Shown: positions 9,952 through 19,650, numbered from the stretch's first letter. The stretch is 35,681 nt of DNA from Pholiota molesta (GCA_014925825.1 JACGCK010000350.1:1-35681); one strand, 5' to 3'. Program-made: numbers and translations. Notes: generated by a model not told the origin, from the letters alone.

Positions 9952-12248
9952 TCAAGAACGATGCTTTGCAGGACTCGCGAAGTCGAACAGAAACGCGCGA
10001 TTATGGTCAAGCAACGATAGGTCAGCCTGATTGTTCTTATCTGAGTCATCAGCATTCTCCTTGGCCACCCCTAGGCCACATTCATCGAATATCTCCTTCC
10101 AACGATCATCTCCAATGGCGAGAAGGCTAGAATGGTAGATGCTAACCTTCGAGCCCCAAAATTCATTTGAAAACTCTCTGACGTCCTCCGAAGGTTTTAG
10201 AAGAGACCGCACTGCACGTTCAAGCTAGTAGGAACAACATTTCAGTCAGAATCCACATATCGTCATCACGATGTGATAAAGAAAGCGTACCGCGGCCATG
10301 ATCAAAGCAAAAAGGCCCCTCGGATATCCGTTCACAGAGATCGAGCCCTTCTTGAGACGGAGACAAGGCGTTGCGAGATCGATAATGAAGCGAGAAAGAA
10401 GACGGCCTTCGGGATGCTGTAGAATCAATGTTAGTTCAGTCCCATAATTGACTCAAGAGCAAATGTTTGAAGGGATGGCATACTTTATAGTTAGGATCTT
10501 GGCGATCATTTGGAGAGTTGGAAGGCGATGGTTTCTTGAAGAAAAGTGGACCATCACTGATACGCATAGCCCAGCGAATCCATTCTCGTGCTTCCTTGTC
10601 TCCACCGAGGGTGCTGACATGCTGTTTCACGATCTCCATAGCAGCTAGGCCTATATTAGAGCGCCTTTCATTGACACGTTTATATGCCTAGTACCGATAG
10701 GTTTGGTTAGTGGGAATACATAGGTTACTAGGACATCTGACTCACTAGCTGATGAATGGCGTCAGCCGCATTAACTTTGTATGTTGTCGCAGGAAAAAAT
10801 TCGTCCACAATATCTTGCAGCAAGGTAATAAATGCGTCACTACCTTTGAAGAACTGAGCGAATGGCTCATCGGATGCAAAGAAGTTGTCGTAAAGTGTCG
10901 GAAGAAACGCTTTACGCCATAGCAATTTCACGAAATCAGGAAGATGGTCCGTTCGAACATTATTCGTGTTGAAATGATGAGTCGTTACCAGAGCTACTTT
11001 TTCGCTGGCAGCCGCATGTAATTCTTTTGGCTCGCTTTTGACTTTTGCCTGTGTCTTCTTTTTGGTGACCTTTACAGATGATTTTGGTGGTAAAGAGGTT
11101 TTGGGCGGAGGAAAGAAATCTTCTTCTGAGTCGGACTTATTTGAAATGGCAACCACAAGCTTTGTTTCATATGAGTCAGTATCTTACAGTAATAGATTAC
11201 AAGGTAAAATCAGCACGTACTTCATTTTTTCGTGAGGTATCCCGAGTTGCGCTCTTACTAGCCTTTTCCAATTGCTCATCCGTCAAACTTATAGGTTTGC
11301 GTGAGCTTGTCGCATCTTTTGCGAATGTATTTGTGTCATCTATATCGGAATCTTGAAGTCCACCGGAGAGAATCTCGACATGAGAACGCTTCTTCGGAGC
11401 CACCTTAGCCGCGCCAGGTCGAGAGTTCCAATCGGAACGAAGTCCAGATGCGGCAGTAAAAGCAACGTGCTTTGTTCTGCGTGTCATCTAATCAGCCATG
11501 CGGTCGATCCACATATATTCCGAGAGGCGACTTACTTCTTCCCACCAATGTTCTTCTTCCCGCCACCACTTGCTTGCGCTTCGAGTTCACTGAGCTTTTT
11601 CTGCAATGCTATATTCTTTCTCTGGAGTCGAATCAAGGTCAGTTTTAAGCCAATAGCAGAGTAGCTGGTAATTCTAACCTTCAAAGCTAGAAAATCGTCC
11701 TCAGGAGCGTCTTCAGATGAACTCGAGCCCAGCACATCATTATATCCATCAAACTCTTCCTCGCTCAACTCCAAGCCATGGTCTAGGTCAGAAAACTTGC
11801 GTATCACCCTTGCTTCCGTCTCCATTCTATTGATGTCCTCTTGAAGGTCCATTTGCACAATCTTTCTCTTCTTTTCATTGGCAACTTCCTCGAGTCGCTG
11901 TCGCTCTGTCTCGGCTGCAGCATTATCTGCAGCAATCTCTGCCTTGGTGCGTCGCTTTCTTTTCTGGCCCCCAGCTAACGCCTTGGTGTTGGCAGTTGTA
12001 CGAGTGGAGCGACGTGCGGCCTGTGGCGACGGTAATCCTGGAGTTGGCACTGCTGCTGTCTCTTTCACTGTCGTTCGCGGCTTTTTCGATTGACGTGGTT
12101 GTTCAAGCTCTATGGCAGTGGTACCAGAGACGGTATCCAAGGTGCGCTTCGCTTTCGACGTGATTTTAGGGGCTGTTCTTGACACCTGATCAACATCGGA
12201 GGACTGCTGTGCAGATTTATTATGGGAAGAGTTTCGAGTGCGTGCCAT
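9952..12248 (-). CDS. Transposon accessory protein, seven exons, 642 aa
   Basis: Exons: 12248-11679, 11621-11536, 11476-11221, 11159-10746, 10687-10484, 10416-10291, 10224-9952. Introns are 57-67 nt, phases join exactly, and the sum is 1,929 nt. Residues 1-150 are basic and Ser/Thr-rich (KKPR, KRKRR), followed by a predicted coiled coil (ETERQRLEEVANEKKRK) and an acidic patch. The second half is a predicted helical globular region with AYKRVNERRS, WAMRISDGPLF and NGYPRGLFALIM, resembling proteins I recall as common beside fungal Plavaka-type transposases. It has no stop or frameshift and is transcribed away from the transposase. Its biochemical role is unknown; a nuclear DNA-binding or assembly role is inferred from the basic N-terminus. 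I assign no Pfam family. Confidence 0.75.
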
Positions 12249-12455
12249 AGACTGCAGACAATAGAGCTGGTCAGATGAGCTGCCAGTGAGTTGAGGCAGA
12301 AGCTGACGTGTCTGTGATTTGTTGGGGAAGAGGCTTTTGTGCTGGATTGCAGGCGTGGAAAAGCCACGCTTTTAGTACGTTCATAGTTTGTTTGCTCCTG
12401 TCAAAGTTTGCAATATTATTCTTGCATTGCGCTCTCATTCCAACGTCGTGTCACA
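12249..12455. promoter_or_regulatory. Divergent promoter region between accessory gene and transposase
   Basis: A 207-bp gap between two start codons pointing apart (12248 minus, 12456 plus). Both genes probably use this shared interval, consistent with co-expression of the two transposon proteins. No clear TATA box was identified. Confidence 0.45.
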
Positions 12456-14185
12456 ATGCCTCTCCACTCAGACTTTCCTTGTAGCCATCCAGGCTGCAAC
12501 CGGACTTTCAAGAGTCAAGGTGGTCATACCCAGCACTGAAATACCCATCACCGCCCACTTTCTCCAGACCCAGAACCTGACCCAAGACTCCAGTTCACAA
12601 GGAAACATCATCCCAAGCTTAATGGTATGTACGGTGAAGTCTTTAATATTGGACAGAATACTGAATCTGTTTATTTAGCTTTGCCCTGTGACGTTAATGG
12701 CAATTTTTTGCCCCAATTCACCCAACCACCACCATATAGTCCCCCTGATGTGACAGAAACCAACCGTTGGCACCCATTCGATGACCGCCTCGCTTTTGAC
12801 TGGGCGCATTACCATTTCATAGAGCTACAGTCATCAGCGCGCAAGATCAATAAGGGATTGGACCTATGGCTTGCAGCGAAGTTGAAAGCCGGTGACAATT
12901 CACCTCTACCATGGTCATCAACTGACGATATGTATGAAACAATTGACTCTATCCAGGAAGGAGCCGCACCATTTATCACAATAGAGTTCAAGTATACAGG
13001 GCCAGTCGACGACAAATCCCCTAAGTGGATGACACAAACATATGAACTCTGTACTCGGGACTCTAGCAAACTTTTACAGAACCAACTCGCCACCACAGAT
13101 TTTGCAAATGACTTTGACTACAAGCCATATCGTGAATTTGACCACCAAGGCGACTGTCTCTGGTCCAATTTAATGTCGAGCGAATGGGCATGGAAGGAAG
13201 CGGTATGTTATTTCATACCAATCAATTATTCTGATAGATAGACTGACTGAACGTCTGAATCACAATGGGTTTTAGGATACTATTTCGCAAGACCCACGTA
13301 CCCATGGATCAATGTTGGTTCCTATTATATCTGGAAGTGATAAAACAACCGTTTCAGTTGCTACGGGGCATCAAGAGTACCACCCTGTATACCAATCACC
13401 TGGAAATTTGACAAATACCGCCCGTCGTGGTCATGGAAATTCAGTACTTCCAGTAGCCTTTCTTCCAATTCCAAAGAGTGAGTACGCCGTTTTTGAAATC
13501 TAAATATACAGATTTATAAGTTCATTGCCTTTAGCAAATAAACGCGAAGCAAAACGGCCTGAATTTCAACGCTTTGCTCGACAATTGTACCATGCATGTC
13601 TGGCCCGGATCTTTGAGCCACTTCGTGAAGGAATGACAATTCCGGATGTTGTTCGATGTCCAGATGGGCACTTTCGCAGGGCTATCTATAGCCTAGGACC
13701 TTACATCGCTGACTATCCCAAGCAGGTGTGGCTAGCTGGCATTGTCCAAGGTTGGTGTCCAAAGTATGTGTTTATCTCGTATTAAATCCAGTTGCTCATG
13801 ACCTAAATTTAGGTGTGAAGCGAGGCCGGATAATCTGGATGGAAATTACAAAAGGACACGACGACGTCGACATGAACGAACTGATATAATCATCCAGTGT
13901 TTTGACCCAGGTACAGTCTGGGATAACTACGGAATACAAACAGACGTTGTAGTATGTTCACTCTGACTTCCTTCATTGAGTACTGCAGTGTCTAACAAGA
14001 ATCATGTAGCCATTTACACATGGATTTCCACGGGCGGATATACATGTTTTGCTTTCGCCAGATTTACTGCACCAACTTATCAAAGGGACTTTTAAGGATC
14101 ACTTGGTCACCTGGGTGAATGAATTCCTTCATATTCGTCATGGTGAGACTCGTGCACTAGAAATTATACATGATATAGACCGGCG

Positions 14186-14201
14186 CATCAGGAACAAGTG
14201 A
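14186..14201 (+). repeat. Left terminal inverted repeat of the nested element
   Basis: CATCAGGAACAAGTGA, preceded by the CG target duplication at 14184-14185. Perfect complement of the right end. Confidence 0.85.
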
Positions 14202-14503
14202 CTTGACTATGTAAGACTCAGTAGACCCAGTAGAGCTGGTAGGCTCATAGACATGTCCCCTTTCTGATAGACCCAGTAGACACCTGCTCAATCTCAGTAG
14301 ATCTCAGTAGATATACATAATTTCTCCATAGAGCTCAGTAGATTACCGTCATTTCTCTGTAGCACACTGTAGTTCACTTGCTACCAGTCTACCATGTCTA
14401 CTGTGTCTACTGAATACTACTGAATTATCAAGCCCTCCACATTGCGTCTCTGTGCCGCAGATCACTGCATATGCAGTGTTCCTTGTATACACAGAGACGG
14501 TAC

Positions 14504-15048
14504 CGTGGTGGCCCACAATGAACAGACATTGGGCGCCGCAGGACGCGCAATACAGCTCGCAAGCAGCCGACGACGCCATCAGCGACGACGGAGCCCTGCC
14601 GTTCGCCCACGCCTCGAGTCCTTCGACATCGATTGCAGCCGCTAGCGACAGGGGACGTACGGGAAGACAGCGGCGCGAGGCCGTGTAGACGGTACGGTAC
14701 GTCTGGGCGCGTTGTGTGTGCACCCATTCCGCTCTTCTCAATGCCCAACGACGTGCACTGCGGGAAGAACAGCAAAGATCGTCAGTAAGGGCAACACAGA
14801 ACCCTTGGGACATACCGGACACGCTCGCACACGAACAAAGCGCGCGGATCGCCGCGAGGGGTGGCAGAACGAGGGCATGGGTGGGCTGCGAAGGCGAAAG
14901 AACGCCCGAAATGCGGACAAGCGAGAGGCAGCCGGCAGTGTAGACGCCGGCAGCGCCTAGCGGACACCTCATCGATGCACGGCGGCGCCGTCCTCTCCAG
15001 CCCGCCGTCGTCCTGCGCAGCATCCCGCCCATCCGATCTCGTCTGCAT
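14504..15048 (-). pseudogene. Captured host-gene fragment, two exons (hypothetical)
   Basis: GC-rich core of the nested element. On the minus strand a frame from about 15048 to 14816 (..GDPRALFVCERV) splices across a 58-nt intron (gtatgtccc..cttcccgcag) into 14757-14504 (..LRRAEWVHTQRAQ.., then VEGLEAWANGR), phase 2 to phase 2 with no stop. A well-formed intron with a strong polypyrimidine tract inside a transposon without its own transposase suggests genomic DNA captured from a host gene. The source gene is not recognised. The fragment has no clear start or stop of its own. Confidence 0.4.
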
Positions 15049-15364
15049 TCAGGATCGACACACCAGACGACTTACCCAGCGAGCGCGGGTGTGTGAGATG
15101 CGAGAGGGCTGGGCGGCTTGATAGCGCAGCGCGGGCTGGAGGTGGGGCGCTGAGCGCTGTGCTAGACGTGGGTGCGGTCAGAAAGTGGGTGCGGGAAGGG
15201 GTGGGGACGGAACTCACCCGGTGGTGGTCCCCTCGACGTGGCAACGGAGGTTGGAGATGATGACGTGGCAGCGTCCATCCGCTGCCACGTCTTTGGAATG
15301 AGCTCTGGGCGCGGTGGGCGGGCGGTTAGCGCATGGCGACGGCGGGGGTATTCGCAGGACGTAC

Positions 15365-15538
15365 CTGACGTACGACATCGTCGCCGCGACGTGCTGTTGC
15401 TGTCGTCTTCACTCTCGCTCCTGCCGTCGCGCGTGTTGCCGCCGAGGACGACGAGCTTGGAGCGTCATCTATGGGCCATGACGTGGCGGGAGGAGGACAG
15501 TGGTGTGGAGGACGCAGAGGAGGTGGATGGACGGACAT
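15365..15538 (-). pseudogene. Captured first exon of a host gene (hypothetical)
   Basis: Minus-strand ATG at 15538 sits in a strong context (CGCCACCATGTCC) and opens 58 codons rich in Pro, Ser and Ala, ending at a consensus donor (CAG/gtacgt) at 15365-15364. It lies upstream of, and in the same orientation as, the fragment at 14504-15048. Both could come from one gene with intervening exons lost or not resolved. No domain is recognised. Confidence 0.35.
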
Positions 15539-15692
15539 GGTGGCGGGCGATGGGAGAACATGGAAGGAACGAAGTCGAAACAAAAATTTGCACAAGTCAA
15601 TTTGAAAGTCCGCAATGCGCGTGAGTAAGCAAAGCATGTGACCGTTTTATGCTCTGAAGCATTGTGTACTCACAAAGTCAAATAAAATAAAC

Positions 15693-15773
15693 GGTGTGAT
15701 GGCGCAGCGGTATGTTGGTGTGGTGATGCTTACTTTTTGTGGAAGGTCTCAGGTTCGAACCCTGGTAGTGCAA
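15693..15773 (+). ncRNA. tRNA-like segment with pol III A and B boxes (SINE-head-like)
   Basis: An A-box match (TGGCGCAGCGG, 15700-15710) and a perfect B box (GGTTCGAACCC, 15752-15762) lie 52 bp apart. The T-arm folds as TCAGG-TTCGAAC-CCTGG. The acceptor, D and anticodon stems pair poorly and the spacing is about 8 nt longer than in an intronless tRNA, so this is not a functional tRNA as it stands. A degenerate tRNA gene, a SINE head, or an accidental pol III promoter inside the nested element are the alternatives. Confidence 0.45.
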
Positions 15774-15991
15774 TTCTTGGGCGTCTCTACAGCTTCTACG
15801 GTGTCTATGGCATTTGGGTGTTCTCTACTTGGAATTTCGGACAGTTGTTCGATCTACTGAGTGATGAGAAACGCGTGGATATCTATGTGGATCTACTGGA
15901 GAGGTGGACAGATGTGGTAGGACTATGGGATGTACTGAAAGGTATGTCTTCTACAAGTCCTACCTATTCTAATAGCTGTCTACTGAGGTAT

Positions 15992-16007
15992 TCACTTGTT
16001 CCTGATG
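15992..16007 (-). repeat. Right terminal inverted repeat of the nested element
   Basis: TCACTTGTTCCTGATG followed by the CG duplication (16008-16009) and directly by the original 5' splice site gtaagt of transposase intron 5. Confidence 0.85.
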
Positions 16008-17685
16008 CGGTAAGTTAACTTCGACCTTCAATTAGAACCATGGACTTACTTAATTTCATGGACTAGAATCTCTGCTGTTCCTGCGTACGCGGGTCTTCGA
16101 CGTTTTAGTGAAGGTCGAAACTTTGAACAATGGACGGGTGATGATTCCAAGGCTTTGATGAAGGTAAATCAATACTTCTTTGCTGCATTCATGGTACCAA
16201 TCCTAATGGTTTATAGGTTTATATTGCTGCCATTGCGGGGCATGTACCATCGGAAATGGTGCAATGTCTGGCCACCTTTATGGAACTATGCTATATTTTC
16301 CGTCGTAACGTCATCACTAGTACCGCTCTGAGCACCGCCGAAGGCCTTCTCGACAGGTTCCATGCACTTCGACAGGTCTTTATCGACGAGGGTGTCCGGA
16401 CATCGATATCTTTGCCACGTCAGCATGCTTTACCACATTATATCACTTCCATCCCTTTGTTTGGGTCGCCCAATGGACTATGCTCATCGATTACGGAGTC
16501 GAAACATATCAAAGCTGTCAAGGAGCCGTGGCGTCGGTCCAGTCGGTTCAGAGCATTAGTCCAAATGCTAAGAACAATTGTACGATTAGAAAAGCTCGCG
16601 GCTTTGTGCCGGCGGTTTTTACAAGAGCGCCTACTATCTGGCAGCACCGCGAGCACATATTTCGCCAACTCGAGTGGATGTAAAAGTATCGAAGATGATT
16701 TGGGATCCGACAGTTGCATGGATGATCGAATGGATATTGATGAAGATACCAATCAACATGGAGAGAACGATGGTGTGTTGAACGAGCCTGAGATAAATGA
16801 TGTTGGACCGGAAGATGGCCCCCAGACCCTTTCTTCCATTTCGCTAGCAGCGACACCAGGTATCGTGCATTTGTTATTGCACGCTTGAAGGTCTAGTCTA
16901 AATTCATGATCTATTTAGAACGCAAGTACCCAAATCGACTTCGTACACTAGCAATACACATCAAAGAGCCAGACTTTCTGTTGGCATTCAAGACATTCCT
17001 GTATACCCGAAGGCACCCGAATCGCGAAGTTCCCGATAACGTTGATATTTGCGTTGACTTCAGCGGCAAGATCTCCGTCTTCCACTCTGCCATCGCTCGC
17101 TTTTATGCGCCAAGTGACCTTTGTGGAGCAGGTGGTATGTATCGCCAACGTATTCGATGTAATCCTTCATGGTACGGGCACCCACGCCATGATACTGTGT
17201 TCGTGGTACAAGATGAAGCTCAGGTCGGAATGCGCGGGATGCTTATTGCACGTGTTCGTCTCTTATTTTCATTTATCGATGAAGATGATGGAATCGTAGT
17301 CCCATGCGCACTTGTGAGCTGGTATCTACCAGCTTCCGATGAACGTGATCCTGATACAGGCATGTGGTTAGTAAAGCCAGAGGGTACACGGATGTCTCAA
17401 CCAGTCCAGGTAATACCGTTGAAAAGCATTGCTCGAGGAGCTCATCTTTTGCCGAATTATGGGATTGGATTACTTCCTGAGTACATTACATATACTAATG
17501 CTTTGGATGAGTTCGAAACTTACTTCGTAAATCCTTACATAGATCACCATTGTCACGAATTTCTGTCAGATTAGATATATACTGTAATTCTGCATAGGTT
17601 TGGTAGATACATTGCTAGCTTTTTAGCTTTTTAGCTTCTTAGCTTGCTGCAAGCTAAAAAGTCGAAAAAAGTTGACAAGCATTTC

Positions 17686-17702
17686 GTGAACTTGCTGATG
17701 TA
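17686..17702 (-). repeat. Right terminal inverted repeat and TA target duplication
   Basis: GTGAACTTGCTGATG followed by TA. Read on the minus strand it begins CATCAGCAAGTTCAC, matching the left end at 12 of 15 positions. Confidence 0.8.
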
Positions 17703-18096
17703 ATACTACTATTCTCTATGATCGCGGAAGTTCATCAATTCACCCTTAGCCGACTTTTCGAGTTTCCCAGTCATTTTGTCAGCCGACTAGAATTGGAAGT
17801 GTCTTTCTATTCCTCGACATATTTAGTGAGTCAGATGAAGATGATACCAATGAGAGTGGCCTAGGAGCGAGGATCTTCCACCAGGGTAGAAATTGTAGCT
17901 TCGACAATAATCAGATTCTTGGAATTCCAACAATGCATTGTGGAGGGACAGGGTCCACGGAGATGCAACCAAATAGGCACAACACAAAGAAGCGAGGACA
18001 ACAGAAAAAAACTCCGAAAAACTTCTTCATCCTCCCCATGGATCCCAGGCCACCGAAACACAGTTCCAGTGAAGCGCGAATCCCAATGCGCAAAAC
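17703..18096. promoter_or_regulatory. Upstream region of P1
   Basis: About 0.4 kb between the transposon and the P1 start, matched by 30568-30968 and partly by 33230-33360. The block GGACAGGGTCCACGGAGATG and the following 150 bp are kept nearly unchanged in units 1 and 2, more than most spacer. A minus-strand reading (17911-18127) is open in both but I regard it as a shadow of the conserved promoter/5' UTR. Confidence 0.35.
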
Positions 18097-19650
18097 ATGT
18101 CGACGCCGTCACCCCAAAGAGTGGCATTTTATAGACGCCGCAACGACGGGGCTGGACATGGACGAGTCAGCCCAATTGTTGGGTGGCCGCTCAACACGGC
18201 ATCACAGCCAGTACCAGCAGCCTCCGATACACTCGCAGCCGCCCTTCCCACCAGCTGCGGTAATTGGCGGTAAGCATGTGGCCTGCCTCGCGAATTAGCC
18301 ACAGTTGAACTGACGGACGAACAGCCATTGTACACTTTTTCAGCAATGGTAGTTCCACCGAAGGGTGGAACGACACTTCAAATTATGGATCTGGGAGCGC
18401 CGTAGGCGCTGGCCAGATCACCAGCACCTTCGACAGAATGGCTGAGCCCTCAAAGGACTCAATGCCCTCCCCGATGTAAGTTCAATGTGGTCCCACCCTT
18501 GTATCGTGGTCTGATCATAGCTAGGATTTCAACGACTGCGGGTGCCCGTCAGCAAGGCCTTCTCCAAGTCAAAGTTGAAGAGGCGGAGATCATATCGAAT
18601 GGACCAGGTCAATCACCGTCAACCAGCACGGTTTACGCATCCACGCATGGCCTTGCGCCCCCTTTCAATGCTTCTACGGTACTGCATCAGCAAGATGAAA
18701 ATACAGCTATGGTGGTGGATGGCTCACATTTGTTGGCGGGGCATATATCGACTTACTCAACTCTTGCGGGTGCACTCTTGTCGTCGTCGTCCACACCACC
18801 CTCATCCACGTCTTCGTCATCGGCTTCCCTTTCCGCATCGTCGCCATCCTCACAATCTGCATCCACATTTTCATCGTCATGGGTTGCGCCATCGTCATCG
18901 TTGTCCACGTCCGCATCCTCGTTTCTCTCCCCGTCGTCGGGCTTGTTGTCGGCACCTACCAAGGATTCGTTAGCTGGTTCAACGCCACGAATGGGCGAGA
19001 GATTGTCACAGACCATTGGTTCAAGTGTCGGGTTACCGTCGCCATCGTCTTCGTCGAGACTGGGTAATGATAATTGGCCTTCAAGGTCTGGACAGGCAGC
19101 CAGTGCAGACGTGAATTGCCCACTGACACCATCCATGGCAAATTACACCGTGGACGCCGCTGCTCCAGATGTGCTCTCACGCGCGTCAAGCAAGGAAGAT
19201 CACGATCTGCGAACGACTCAGCGACGTACTGCCAGTGAAATTACTGACATCCACTCACCATTGGCTCCTCCTAACAGCGAAGCATCGCAAGCATCAGCGT
19301 CGTCGTCCTCGACGCTGCATCATACCGTGATTCCCACCACGGGTTCGTCGTCAACAAGTGCGCCGACGGCAACACCGAAGCGCCGTGTCCGCGTCCCCGA
19401 CGCAGCCTTGCTGGGATGGCTAATCCGTAACGTGAGTGCCGCAGCCTTGCGGGGTCTGATAGACCGATCGTTCTTGCTGGGGCCCCGGAACAGCGCCACC
19501 AACATTCAGATGGTCCGCGAAGCTGCGAGGAGGCACGGTATCGCCCCAGCGGAAGTAGAAGAGTGCGTGAGGAGGGTTTTTATGGGTGCTGCTGAGCTGG
19601 CGACGCTTGTGAACTACGAAATTCCGTATGAGGTGCGTCGAGTGCTTTGA
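18097..19650 (+). CDS. P1: Ser-rich protein of the WL(I/V)RNV family, three exons, 476 aa, intact
   Basis: Exons 18097-18269, 18344-18475 and 18525-19650; introns 74 and 49 nt (gtaagc..tttttcag; gtaagt..catagctag); phases 2/2 and 2/2 join without a stop. The start ATG has context AAAACATGTCG. Order: Arg-containing N-terminus (RVAFYRRRN), conserved exon (GWNDTSNYGSGSAVGAGQIT), Ser-dominated low-complexity middle (about residues 180-260), Thr/Ser linker, then the C-terminal module beginning VRVPDAALLGWLIRNV and ending YEVRRVL. Predicted helices; no signal peptide or membrane segment. It has homologs in the window (M1, P1', P1'', relics), but I recognise no known family. The only fully intact family member here. 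Confidence 0.7.
18352..18371. repeat. Stem-loop GTTCCACC-GAAG-GGTGGAAC in the P1 conserved exon
   Basis: Perfect 8-bp arms and a 4-nt loop, a few bases after the 3' splice site of intron 1. The same structure occurs at the same exon position in M1 (opposite strand), P1' and P1''. Confidence 0.75.

Larger units (their letters stand above)
14186..16007. mobile_element. Nested non-autonomous element, 1,822 bp, with CATCAG ends
   Basis: Terminal inverted repeats are perfect over 16 bp: CATCAGGAACAAGTGA at 14186-14201 and its complement at 15992-16007. The flanking duplication is CG (14184-14185 and 16008-16009); removing the element restores transposase exon 5 ending in CG followed by the intron donor gtaagt. 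Subterminal CTCAGTAGA repeats lie in the left 220 bp, with TCTACTG inverted copies in the right 220 bp. It encodes no transposase. The same CATCAG ends and 2-bp duplication as the host Plavaka suggest mobilisation by a Plavaka-type transposase. Confidence 0.85.
12456..17574 (+). pseudogene. Plavaka-type transposase, eight exons, 962 codons, with one stop and one insertion
   Basis: Exons: 12456-13202, 13276-13477, 13535-13763, 13813-13951, 14010-14185, 16067-16163, 16217-16859, 16919-17574; total 2,889 nt, all phases match. An N-terminal C2H2-like finger (FPCSHPGC..TFKSQ..HTQH) is cut at codon 28 by an in-frame TGA (12537-12539) between its two zinc-binding His. Later motifs are family hallmarks: VQGWCPK, PFTHGFPRADIH, DLLHQLIKGTFKDHL, QWTGDDSKALMK, SLPRQHALPHY, FGSPNGLCSSITESKHIKAV and a C-terminal YFVNPYIDHHCHEF. 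The nested element at 14186-16007 separates exon 5 from its intron. Everything else is open, so loss of function is recent. Initiation at Met 12627 would bypass the stop but lose the finger. Confidence 0.85.
9679..17700. mobile_element. Plavaka-type DNA transposon, 8,022 bp, complete, with nested insertion
   Basis: Ends are CATCAGAACTTTCAC at the left and GTGAACTTGCTGATG at the right, an imperfect terminal inverted repeat (12 of 15 positions) that extends inward through a shared TTTTTTCGACTT. It is flanked by TA at 9677-9678 and 17701-17702. Removing the element and one TA gives a sequence that aligns without gaps to the empty site in unit 2 (30558-30582), fixing both borders. Two divergent gene modules fill it: an accessory gene (minus) and the transposase (plus). 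Without the nested insertion it would be about 6.2 kb. The transposase type is identified from family knowledge, not by a search. Confidence 0.9.

Noticed and set aside
14349..15032. A single 227-codon minus-strand protein in the nested element
   Set aside because: The open frame runs through a clear intron (gtatgtccc..cttcccgcag). The spliced reading joins different frames and looks more protein-like.
15693..15773. A functional tRNA gene
   Set aside because: The boxes and T-arm are good, but the acceptor stem has mismatches at both ends and the anticodon arm does not fold. Kept only as tRNA-like.
18753..19136. Asp/Glu-rich minus-strand ORFs opposite the Ser tracts of P1, P1' and P1'' (also 31630-32046 and 33916-34272)
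   Set aside because: The complement of TCN-rich Ser codons yields GAC/GAT-rich frames automatically. The plus frame has matching splice sites and the conserved C-terminal module, so these are shadows.
6848..19650. Homeodomain mating-type pair
   Set aside because: The divergent layout is suggestive, but neither protein contains a WFxNxR-type homeodomain helix, and no pheromone or receptor gene is visible.
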